In this document: piece after piece, positions 8,536-13,811 of the stretch
How positions within the stretch are numbered: the first letter of the stretch is position 1
How the letters are laid out: each line of letters begins with the position of its first letter
DNA from: Syntrophaceae bacterium UBA2188
GTDB taxonomy: Bacteria; Desulfobacterota; BSN033; UBA1163
Reading direction: 5' to 3'
Length of the DNA stretch: 14,407 nucleotides
NCBI GenBank assembly: GCA_002327985.1
Contig: DCVM01000159.1
Coordinates: forward strand, 1-14,407
Program-made: the position numbers and the translations under genes
Notes under the pieces: generated by a model
What the model saw: the letters and a program-made list of their open reading frames with translations, nothing else
The model's database searches: none
What the model was told of the DNA's origin: nothing

Positions 8536-8757
8536 ATGGTTGGGCTGGGTGCCTTAGGAAAGATTCTCATCCTTTTTGGTATTGCACTCATCGTCATCGG
8601 TTTTCTTCTATTGATTGGAGAAAAGATACCATGGGTGGGGAGACTTCCTGGAGATATCCTCATTAAGAGAGAAAAATTCACCTTCTACTTTCCCCTTGCT
8701 ACTTCCATTGTCATCAGCATTATTCTAACGCTATTGTTTACACTGCTTAGGAAGTAA
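8536..8757 (+). CDS. DUF2905 family small membrane protein
   Basis: A 73-residue protein with two predicted membrane helices, about 7-27 (KILILFGIALIVIGFLLLIG) and 50-71. Between them is the DUF2905 signature IPWVGRLPGDILIKRE. Function of the family is unknown. It is common in many bacterial phyla, often beside tRNA-modification or RuvABC genes, and its place behind queH agrees with that. TAGGAG at 8526-8531 sits four bases before the ATG. The gene may be the last of a ppsA-queH-DUF2905 unit, although the 48-base gap with the repeat array could separate it. Confidence 0.85.
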   Translation: MVGLGALGKILILFGIALIVIGFLLLIGEKIPWVGRLPGDILIKREKFTFYFPLATSIVISIILTLLFTLLRK

Positions 8758-8759
8758 TG

Positions 8760-8902
8760 CTATTAAATTCCCAGCCTGATTTTGTAGTTGACTTCCAAAC
8801 CAATTAAGTCTAAAAAATAATACAAATTGTCTTCCTGTTGCCAAATCCGATCGACTCCCAACTAGTCTGAAGATCTTGGAATAATATGTTTCACCATATT
8901 CT
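8760..8902 (-). pseudogene. Possible minus-strand coding remnant
   Basis: An open frame on the minus strand (8967 down to 8731) reads as a plausible protein in its middle, including YGETYYSKIFRLVGSRSD and a following LATGRQFVLFFRLNWFGSQ. It overlaps the end of the DUF2905 gene, and its formal start lies beyond the mqsRA promoter, so it cannot be an intact gene as drawn. I do not recognise the family. It could be a gene fossil or chance; no frame on the plus strand explains this spacer. Confidence 0.25.
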
Positions 8903-8916
8903 AAGGATTTTTTTTG

Positions 8917-8950
8917 TTGACAAAAGGTATCAATTGATACCATACTATTT
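8917..8950 (+). promoter_or_regulatory. mqsRA promoter with palindromic operator
   Basis: A consensus TTGACA (8917-8922) is followed after 18 bases by CATACT (8941-8946). The spacer holds the perfect 16-base palindrome GGTATCAATTGATACC (8926-8941). A palindrome between -35 and -10 is the usual layout for autorepression by type II antitoxins. The HTH of the antitoxin encoded downstream is the obvious binder, by inference from position. Confidence 0.65.
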
Positions 8951-9318
8951 ATGGTAGACCTTCTCATAAAGAAATCAACCGTAGGACAAAACAGGCAAAG
9001 GAAGCGGTATCAGGAAATCAATTTTCTGTCTTGAATCCGGTTATCATTGCCACTGATTCATTGGAATTAGGAATCAATCTTCAAAAGATATCGTATATCC
9101 TATGTGATCTATTGGAGGAAATTACCCCAAACGATTATGTGGGGCAATATCCACCGCAACGATCTTATGAGCATGACGTAGAAGGGTACGAACTCTTAGC
9201 GTTTAGGTGGTTAAGTAAAAAATTAGGTTGCAGGGTCTACCTCAAGTTTACAATGAAAGGGAACAGAATGTGGCTTGTGTCGCTTCACGAAGATAGAAAA
9301 GGAGATAAGAGGGAATAA
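8951..9318 (+). pseudogene. MqsR-like toxin, start region out of frame or truncated
   Basis: The C-terminal 95 residues (frame beginning at TTG 9031) look like the MqsR mRNA-interferase toxin, a RelE-fold RNase that cuts mRNA. DSLELGINLQ matches the E. coli MqsR DELGLDF region, and GCRVYLKFTMKGNRMWLVSLHED matches its VYLKITVIHDVLIVSFKE end. The same frame continues upstream with coding-like residues (SHKEINRRTKQAKEAV) that align with MqsR helix 1, but it has no ATG, GTG or TTG before a stop at 8935. The only nearby ATG (8951) is one base out of phase. One extra G in the GG at 8954-8955 would give ATG-GGT-AGA and about 122 residues. The gene is therefore probably frameshifted, unless it starts at TTG 9031 (AGGAAA at 9012-9017) or at a rare ATT. 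The stop lies one base before the antitoxin ATG. Confidence 0.6.
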
Positions 9319-9319
9319 A

Positions 9320-10138
9320 ATGAAAGAAATAAGAGTGGATTGCCCAGGCGGGCATGGGAAAATGGTGTTGAGGAGAGCCAAAAAGAGAATGACTTTCCGT
9401 GGAGTCAAAATAATCGTTCCGATAGAACAGTATATATGCACTGTATGTGGTGTCGAAGCAGGAACGATAAACCAGGCAGCACGCATTCAGGAAACGATCG
9501 CTGATGCCTACCGCAAAGCAGTCAATCTGTTGACAGGAGAGGAAATCATTGAGAAGAGGAAGAGATTGAATTTAACTCAGGAGGCTCTTGCAAAGCGGAT
9601 GAATGTCGGAATTGCCAGCATCAAAAGGTGGGAGGGAGGGACCATCCAGAGCAAGTCCATGGACCATACCCTTCGGATTGCTCTTGGGGGTCAAAACGCC
9701 GGAGGTAGCTGTACTGGAAATCGGGCATTTTCAATTCCCAGGATCAAATTGGTCATAAAAGAATTTGAGGTCGTTCTTGGTAAACATCTGCTTAAGAAAA
9801 ATGACAAGATGCTGTTTGCCGCAAAGTATTTGTGGTATGCAGACATGGTTGCTCACAGGGAAAGAGGAGAAAGCATGACCGGATCCACTTATGCTTCCCT
9901 TCCTTACGGACCTCAACTCAATAATTATAAGGATTTGATCGAAGACATCATAAAAGCTGATGAGTCAAAAGCTGACCCTCTCAGTCGGGAGGAAAAAAGA
10001 ATTATCACTCGGATTGCGATGGAATTTCCTGAGGAGCGAAAGGTATATGAGGCGGCCCATAAAGAAAAAATCTGGAAGAGACAAGTTAACGGAGCAATTA
10101 TTCCATATACCGATTCAGCAGAATTGATCGGGGTTTAA
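9320..10138 (+). CDS. MqsA-type antitoxin fused to a Panacea (DUF4065/SocA-like) domain
   Basis: A 272-residue two-part antitoxin. Residues 1-50 form an MqsA/YgiT-like zinc finger in which the first ligand pair is C8 and H12 (CPGGH) rather than CxxC; the second pair is C40 and C43 (CTVC). Residues about 74-115 form a Cro/XRE-like helix-turn-helix (KRLNLTQEALAKRMNVGIAS then IKRWEGG) that should bind the upstream palindrome. Residues about 140-270 form a Panacea domain, recognised by FAAKYLWYADMVAHRERG and MTGSTYASLPYGP. Panacea domains neutralise many unrelated toxins. The ATG at 9320, rather than a frame-mate 45 bases earlier, is chosen because AAGAGGG sits six bases upstream and the earlier site lies inside the toxin gene. 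Toxin and antitoxin genes almost touch, implying one operon. Confidence 0.85.
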   Translation: MKEIRVDCPGGHGKMVLRRAKKRMTFRGVKIIVPIEQYICTVCGVEAGTINQAARIQETIADAYRKAVNLLTGEEIIEKRKRLNLTQEALAKRMNVGIASIKRWEGGTIQSKSMDHTLRIALGGQNAGGSCTGNRAFSIPRIKLVIKEFEVVLGKHLLKKNDKMLFAAKYLWYADMVAHRERGESMTGSTYASLPYGPQLNNYKDLIEDIIKADESKADPLSREEKRIITRIAMEFPEERKVYEAAHKEKIWKRQVNGAIIPYTDSAELIGV

Positions 10139-10177
10139 CGGGTTATCAAAAGGTAAAGGGTTTTTGTTTTGGAGTTT

Positions 10178-10198
10178 CGCCTAACGCCTTGCGGTGAA
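10178..10198. repeat. Short 7-base array upstream of fic
   Basis: Three 7-base units: CGCCTAA, CGCCTTG and CGGTGAA. The first two are clear, the third weak. It lies about 85 bases before fic, just upstream of the repeat shared with the methyltransferase leader. Confidence 0.4.
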
Positions 10199-10214
10199 GA
10201 GGGTGAGGGTGGAT

Positions 10215-10252
10215 AGATTTCTGAAAGGGAAAAATAAGTAGGAGAATTCAAC
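10215..10252 (+). repeat. Leader repeat copy 1 (in front of fic)
   Basis: This 38-base stretch, starting AGATTTCTGAAA and ending AATTCAAC, matches 11690-11727 at 32 of 38 positions. Weaker G-rich similarity extends upstream in both copies. It ends 31 bases before the fic start. In one frame both copies read R-F-L-K followed by lysine-rich codons and a stop, so they may be the tail of a duplicated small gene, but this is only a possibility. Confidence 0.6.
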
Positions 10253-10283
10253 TACGTTCCCCTGATTATGGAGACTGAGAGAA

Positions 10284-11336
10284 ATGATGACGTTTCGCCA
10301 GTTCGCCTCTAAACCGGAATCCATCCCAGCGGCAACTTCCTGGTATCTGGCAGACTTGGGTGAAGCTCGCGGGAAACAGGAGCTTTTCACAAAACAATCC
10401 CCGCAAAAGCTGAGAGTCTTACGCGAGAACGCCATGATTGAAAGCGCAGTTTCTTCGAACAGGATTGAGGGAGTGACTGTCGATCAGACACGTATTAGAA
10501 CCATCGTTTTTGGCAAATCAGTTCTGCGCGACCGAGATGAAGAGGAAGTAAGGGGTTACCGGGACGCACTCAAACTGATTCACGAACAGGGTAAAAAACT
10601 CTCTGTGTCAGAAGAAACTATTTTGATTCTCCATCGGTTGTGTCGTGGCGATATTTGGGATGCAGGGCGATATAAAGAAAAAGATGGTGATATCATTGAA
10701 AGGTATCCCAATGGTCGGGAGAGAGTGAGGTTTAAGACTGTTACAGCAGTTAAGACTCCAGCGTTCATGAAGGAATTGATAGAGAGGTGGGAGCAATGCC
10801 TTCTTGAAAAGTGGGTTCACCCGGTTATCGCCATGGCAGCATCTAGTCTTGATTTTCTTTGCATCCACCCATTTCGGGATGGAAATGGGAGAGTTTCGCG
10901 TTTATTGCTGCTGCTCCAGTGTTACCATCTCGGATACGAAGTAGGTCGTTATATCAGTCTCGAACGTCTGATCGAACAGAATAAAGAACGTTACTACGAG
11001 ACGTTGGAAAAGAGTTCTGAAGGCTGGCACGAAGGCAAGCATGATCCCTGGCACTATGTAAACTTTGTTCTTTACACCCTCAAAACCGCTTATCGGGAGT
11101 TTGAGGAAAGGGTAGGACAAATCGCATCCCCCAAAGGTGCAAAGACAGAACTGGTTATCAGTGTTATAGGGCGGCATCCTGGGCCTTTTCGGATTTCAGA
11201 TATTCAGAAAGAATGCCCGGGTGTAAGTGTGGACTTAATCCGTTCAGTATTGAAAAATCTCCGCTCCTCCGGAAAAGTTAAGTGTCTCGGCAGAGGACAA
11301 AATGCTGAGTGGGAAAAGACGACCAAATGGAAATAG
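10284..11336 (+). CDS. Fic-domain protein (AMPylator/nucleotidyl transferase)
   Basis: A 350-residue Fic protein, expected to transfer AMP or another nucleotide moiety to a hydroxyl side chain of a target protein. The Fic signature is complete, HPFRDGNGRVSR at 195-206 with catalytic His195. An N-terminal inhibitory motif of the S/T-xxx-E-G/N type is present at 58-63 (SNRIEG), so this is a self-inhibited class II enzyme and needs no separate antitoxin. Residues 1-50 resemble the DUF4172/Fic_N-type N-terminal region. Residues about 285-345 look like a winged-helix domain that could bind DNA or act in oligomerisation. GGAG at 10270-10273 precedes the ATG by ten bases; a second ATG follows at once. 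No partner gene overlaps it. Confidence 0.93.
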   Translation: MMTFRQFASKPESIPAATSWYLADLGEARGKQELFTKQSPQKLRVLRENAMIESAVSSNRIEGVTVDQTRIRTIVFGKSVLRDRDEEEVRGYRDALKLIHEQGKKLSVSEETILILHRLCRGDIWDAGRYKEKDGDIIERYPNGRERVRFKTVTAVKTPAFMKELIERWEQCLLEKWVHPVIAMAASSLDFLCIHPFRDGNGRVSRLLLLLQCYHLGYEVGRYISLERLIEQNKERYYETLEKSSEGWHEGKHDPWHYVNFVLYTLKTAYREFEERVGQIASPKGAKTELVISVIGRHPGPFRISDIQKECPGVSVDLIRSVLKNLRSSGKVKCLGRGQNAEWEKTTKWK

Positions 11337-11348
11337 GTAATACCTAAT

Positions 11349-11372
11349 GAATTAGGTAGTGAATTAGGTAAT
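11349..11372. repeat. 12-base tandem repeat after fic
   Basis: Two near-identical 12-base units, GAATTAGGTAGT and GAATTAGGTAAT, lie just behind the fic stop. Immediately before them is an inverted repeat, TAGGTAATACCTA (11334-11346), which includes the fic stop codon. The two together could form small structures in the fic 3' end. Confidence 0.5.
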
Positions 11373-11433
11373 GAATGCGTTAAAGCCCTTTCATGCCGAA
11401 ACGTGGTAATTAGTGGCTTATGGTTTTTAAGTT

Positions 11434-11468
11434 CTTACGGCTTACGCCTCACCCTTTATGCCTGACGA
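11434..11468. repeat. Degenerate 7-base array, five units
   Basis: Units CTTACGG, CTTACGC, CTCACCC, TTTATGC and CTGACGA follow without gaps, consensus CTTACGC. The two first units differ by one base; later ones drift. It lies in the 417-base gene-free stretch between fic and the methyltransferase relic. Confidence 0.5.
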
Positions 11469-11476
11469 TTGAGGGG

Positions 11477-11497
11477 CTAACGCCATGCTCCATGCTT
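11477..11497. repeat. 7-base array, three units
   Basis: Units CTAACGC, CATGCTC and CATGCTT. The last two differ by one base. It is separated from the neighbouring arrays by only a few bases, so this spacer is almost wholly made of 7-base arrays. Confidence 0.45.
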
Positions 11498-11500
11498 TTT

Positions 11501-11528
11501 CACGAGACACGGTTCACGAATCACGGTT
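11501..11528. repeat. 7-base array, four units
   Basis: Units CACGAGA, CACGGTT, CACGAAT and CACGGTT: CACG is invariant and the last three bases vary. Exactly four units, 28 bases. One of the cleanest arrays in the window. Confidence 0.65.
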
Positions 11529-11541
11529 ACAGGGGTAGAAC

Positions 11542-11631
11542 ATGCCAGCGATTGCATCTCTTGAAGATTTGAAAGCTGCCCGGAAAGAAGGAGTGAGTAT
11601 TTACGCTATGCGCCATGCCTGCCTGCCGTAG
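11542..11631 (+). pseudogene. Short open frame cut by a repeat array
   Basis: A start with a ribosome-binding site (AGGGG at 11531-11535, six bases before ATG) opens a 29-codon frame beginning MPAIASLEDLKAARKEGVSI. It then runs into the 7-base array at 11604 and stops inside the 20-base insert. The first 20 residues look protein-like and helical. It may be the remnant of a small gene whose tail is the repeat at 11690-11727. No family recognised. Confidence 0.25.
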
Positions 11632-11651
11632 GCACGGCGCTCTGCGCTATG
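11604..11651. repeat. 7-base array split by a 20-base insert
   Basis: Two units (CGCTATG, CGCCATG at 11604-11617) and two more (CGCTCTG, CGCTATG at 11638-11651) flank a 20-base segment (11618-11637). The insert contains a small inverted repeat, TGCCT and AGGCA around a 5-base loop. Removing it restores an uninterrupted four-unit, 28-base array like the others. The insert looks like a separate mobile or templated element. Confidence 0.6.
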
Positions 11652-11689
11652 CGAGAAGTTGATAGCAATTGAAAGGTGAGGAGGAAGTG

Positions 11690-11727
11690 AGATTTCTGAA
11701 AAAGAAAATTAAGTAAAACAATTCAAC
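11690..11727 (+). repeat. Leader repeat copy 2 (in front of the methyltransferase relic)
   Basis: Partner of 10215-10252, with 32 of 38 positions identical and a related G-rich run just upstream. It ends 26 bases before the methyltransferase ATG, nearly the same distance as copy 1 from fic. The two genes are unrelated, so the repeat is not explained by gene duplication. Confidence 0.6.
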
Positions 11728-11753
11728 AAAGCCCCTAAACTTGAGATTAAAAT

Positions 11754-12635
11754 ATGCCAACATTAGACTGGATCGGAAAAAAGGCGGTTATTAACCATCA
11801 TAACGAAGTTCCGTTTTATCTTTTAAAGGAAGAGCCCGCTTTATCAGTGGGCTACCCGGGAAGTGGAAATCTTCTCGTCGAAGGTGATAATCTGCTGGCG
11901 TTGAAAGCTTTGCTTCCATATTATGCAGGACAGGTGAAATGCATATACATCGATCCACCTTATAATACTGGAAATGACCGCTGGATTTATAATGATAATG
12001 TAAACAGCCCGGAAATTCGGAAATGGCTCGGTAAAGTGGTTGGTGGCGAAATGGAAGACCTGTCTCGACATGATAAATGGCTTTGCATGATGTATCCCAG
12101 GCTGAGTTTACTCCGTGAAATGCTTCGCGATGATGGTGTGATATTTATTAGCATCGATGATAATGAAGTAACACATCTACGTAACATAATGGACGAAATA
12201 TTCGGACGACAAAATTTTATTGCAAATGGGGTTTGGCAAAAGGTTTATAGCCCACGAATGGATGCTAAGTCTTTCAGTAATGATCACGATCACGTTGTTA
12301 TTTATGCTCGCTCCTCAAAATTTCAGGTTGGCAAGGTTGTTTTTGAACAAAACACCAAGCAGTTTTCGTTGTTTGATGAGGAAGCACAACTCTTTTACCG
12401 AAGACGGCAGTGGCGCAAAGAAGGGAGTGGAGCTCGACGCCAAGACCGTCCAAATCTATTTTATCCAATTACAGCACCAGACGGAATAGAGGTCTATCCA
12501 ATTCGGCCAGACGGATCAGAAGGTCGATAGCGTGGCAATCGTGAATATTACGAAGGGTTGAAAATTAAGAATCAAGTTGAATGGATTAAACAAAACGATT
12601 CTTGGCAGGCTTATCGGAAACGGGGACGTAGTTGA
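11754..12635 (+). pseudogene. Beta-class DNA-adenine methyltransferase (type III Mod-like), nonsense codon and truncation
   Basis: The first 258 residues are a clear N-terminal part of a type III Mod-like methyltransferase, which would methylate adenine in DNA. Catalytic motif IV is DPPY at 67-70 within CIYIDPPYNTGND. The following HDKWLCMMYPRLSLLREML and DDGVIFISIDDNEVTHLR are typical of the family. At 12528-12530 a TAG interrupts the frame just after PDGSEGR, where homologues normally carry Trp (EGRWR), so a TGG to TAG change is likely. Reading on in frame gives family-like sequence (EYYEGLKIKNQVEWIKQ, then QAYRKR) until 12621. Similarity then stops and a TGA follows at 12633-12635. In this class SAM-binding motif I (FxGxG) comes late in the protein and is absent, so the product cannot be active. 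No restriction subunit gene follows. The start has a poor ribosome-binding site. Confidence 0.88.
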
Positions 12636-12705
12636 AAATTAACACTTTTCTCCCTCGGCTAAAGAAGAATGTGAGATCTGGGGTCAGCCTTTGACATTGG
12701 ATAAA
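12622..12705. mobile_element. Possible REP/RAYT-type element remnant at the methyltransferase break
   Basis: The methyltransferase frame loses similarity exactly where GGGGACGTAGTTG begins (12622-12634). About 50 bases on comes GGGGTCAGCCTTTGACATT (12680-12698). Both resemble terminal sequences I associate with IS200-like, REP-associated tyrosine transposase elements. No transposase gene is present between them. If so, an element or its deletion derivative cut off the gene. The identification rests on memory of such sequences. Confidence 0.35.
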
Positions 12706-12736
12706 ACAATTAGCGGGTGACGGATGGTTCATTGAG

Positions 12737-12764
12737 GTTCGGAGTTATTAGTTAGGAGTTCGGA
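12737..12764. repeat. 7-base array, four units
   Basis: Units GTTCGGA, GTTATTA, GTTAGGA and GTTCGGA; GTT is invariant and the first and last units are identical. Exactly 28 bases. It lies in the 381-base stretch between the methyltransferase relic and the next antitoxin gene, in which I see no gene. Confidence 0.65.
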
Positions 12765-12828
12765 GCGCTCCAGTGTCATACCTAAAAAAAGTTGGCCCTG
12801 CCCATTAAAAGCCAAGATGGGAAGAAAC

Positions 12829-12852
12829 GGAGATAGGGTGATGGGGAGACAA
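12829..12852. repeat. Degenerate 8-base array, three units
   Basis: Units GGAGATAG, GGTGATGG and GGAGACAA; a fourth, GAAGAAAC, may precede them. Consensus GGAGATGG. Weaker than the 7-base arrays. Confidence 0.35.
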
Positions 12853-12898
12853 AGACATTCGATAAGTCATTAAAAATAAGAAGACATCAAGAATGCAA

Positions 12899-12947
12899 GA
12901 GCGTAGCGCCAAGGACACAGAGCGAATAGCATAGCCTCAAGAGCAAT
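12899..12947. repeat. Possible degraded 7-base array
   Basis: Seven adjacent 7-base blocks can be drawn, including GAGCGTA, GAGCGAA, TAGCATA and GAGCAAT. Others match poorly. It may be an old version of the GAGCATA-type array seen at 13669-13696, or chance. Confidence 0.25.
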
Positions 12948-12978
12948 AAAATGAATTTAGCATTGGAGGTCCAAGGTG

Positions 12979-12987
12979 TGGTATAAT
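12979..12987 (+). promoter_or_regulatory. Extended -10 promoter of the antitoxin/MazF pair
   Basis: TGG followed directly by the perfect TATAAT (12982-12987) makes an extended -10 element. No good -35 box is present at 17 bases, which such promoters tolerate. Transcription would start near 12994, leaving a short leader before the GGAGGGAG ribosome-binding site at 13006-13013. Confidence 0.6.
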
Positions 12988-13016
12988 AATGAAAAAAATG
13001 GATTTGGAGGGAGTAG

Positions 13017-13220
13017 ATGAAGACTTATGAATATGAAGGGAAAGTTTTACCAGACGGGCATCTCTCGATCCCTGAAGATTTGAAAAACAAACTAAAATCG
13101 GATTCAAAGATCAAAGTAATGCTTCTCGTTGATGATGAAGAGACGGCATGGGATAAGCTGTCGATGTCTCAGTTTCTGAAAGGATATTCAGAAAAAGACA
13201 CGATCTATGACAAGTTATAA
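13017..13220 (+). CDS. Putative antitoxin of the PemK/MazF pair
   Basis: A 67-residue acidic protein encoded directly before a MazF-type toxin and overlapping it by 14 bases. The N-terminal part, MKTYEYEGKVLPDGHLSIPE, has the strand pattern of AbrB/MazE-like or related small antitoxins; the C-terminal half (DEETAWDKLSMSQFLKGYSE) would be the flexible, toxin-wrapping segment. No family is recognised with certainty, so the call rests on size, charge, order and overlap. The start is set by GGAGGGAG a few bases upstream. Antitoxins of such pairs usually also repress their promoter, here the extended -10 at 12979, but no operator palindrome is evident. Confidence 0.7.
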   Translation: MKTYEYEGKVLPDGHLSIPEDLKNKLKSDSKIKVMLLVDDEETAWDKLSMSQFLKGYSEKDTIYDKL

Positions 13221-13533
13221 CTTCGGTGATATTGTCCTGATGGGTTTTCCGCACACTGATCTTCAGGGTATATCAAAAAGGCCAGCCATTGTGTTGTACG
13301 ATTCCGGTGACCAAGATGTCCTTCTCGCAAGGATTACCACCCAAGAATACACAACTGAAACTGATTATAAAATCCCGGATTGGCAAAAAAGTGGTCTTCT
13401 TGCTGAGTCATATATTCGACTTGGCAAACAGGCCACAATTGAAAAACGATTTATTATAAGGAAGTTAGGAACATTAGAGGTAAAAGGTATAGAAGTACTC
13501 AAGTCAATTCTAAAAAGAATGCTCCACCTGTAA
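13207..13533 (+). CDS. PemK/MazF-family toxin (mRNA interferase)
   Basis: A 108-residue toxin of the PemK/MazF fold, a ribosome-independent RNase cutting mRNA at short sequences. The family start GDIVLMGFPHTD (8-19), then KRPAIVL (24-30) with the active-site Arg25, and the conserved threonines in RITT (42-45) are all present. Length is normal for the family (about 105-120). The ATG lies inside the last codons of the antitoxin gene without a clear ribosome-binding site of its own, so translation is probably coupled and toxin yield kept below antitoxin yield. All visible key residues are intact and the gene looks functional. Cleavage sequence cannot be read from the protein. Confidence 0.9.
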   Translation: MTSYNFGDIVLMGFPHTDLQGISKRPAIVLYDSGDQDVLLARITTQEYTTETDYKIPDWQKSGLLAESYIRLGKQATIEKRFIIRKLGTLEVKGIEVLKSILKRMLHL

Positions 13534-13546
13534 TTTTGTCCCTTCT

Positions 13547-13566
13547 CAAAATCGAAAAAGATTTTG
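13547..13566 (+). terminator. AT-rich hairpin behind the MazF gene
   Basis: CAAAATC and GATTTTG form a 7-bp stem around the loop GAAAAA, beginning 14 bases after the stop codon. It is in the right place for a transcript end, but the stem is weak and no T-run follows, so termination is uncertain. Confidence 0.3.
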
Positions 13567-13613
13567 TAACAGAAAGCTTCGGTGTCATCCATCAAAAAGT
13601 TGGTCGATTCATT

Positions 13614-13653
13614 AAGTAAACGAGTTAATGCGTGAATGAGTAAATGTGTTATT
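13614..13653. repeat. Degenerate 8-base array, five units
   Basis: Units AAGTAAAC, GAGTTAAT, GCGTGAAT, GAGTAAAT and GTGTTATT, consensus GAGTNAAT. The last four fill 32 bases without gaps. It sits between the MazF and DUF433 operons. Confidence 0.55.
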
Positions 13654-13668
13654 AAGAATACATCAGGA

Positions 13669-13696
13669 GAGCAGAGAGCATGGAGCATAGAGCAGA
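13669..13696. repeat. 7-base array, four units
   Basis: Units GAGCAGA, GAGCATG, GAGCATA and GAGCAGA; GAGCA is invariant, and the first and last units are identical. Exactly 28 bases. It is the cleanest array and lies about 45 bases before a TATAAT box. Confidence 0.7.
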
Positions 13697-13740
13697 GCGT
13701 CGTTTATATTTATTCTCTTTTGGAGACAAGAGATTTAATG

Positions 13741-13746
13741 TATAAT
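13741..13746 (+). promoter_or_regulatory. Candidate -10 box of the DUF433/DUF5615 operon
   Basis: A perfect TATAAT lies 65 bases before the chosen GTG start. TTGGAG at 13720-13725 is a possible -35 box, but the spacer is only 15 bases, so the assignment is tentative. Confidence 0.4.
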
Positions 13747-13811
13747 GACTTTAAGAAGTACCATACATAGCGGCTCATTTGGATTTATTTGAAATTTCGG
13801 GAGGTAAGGAA

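Noticed and set aside
9275..9319. Longer start for the MqsA-Panacea antitoxin
   Set aside because: Would lie inside the toxin gene without a ribosome-binding site; ATG 9320 has AAGAGGG at good spacing and starts the zinc-finger domain at the usual place.
11434..11651. Repeat-rich stretch as a CRISPR array
   Set aside because: Units are 7 bases, adjacent and degenerate, with no spacers of constant length and no cas genes.
13365..13688. 107-codon minus-strand frame
   Set aside because: Overlaps the MazF-type toxin gene and continues into repeat arrays; no protein-like pattern.
13779..13811. TTG start for the DUF433 protein
   Set aside because: The GTG at 13812 has a strong GGAGG site at seven bases, and the extra 11 residues are not part of the family core.
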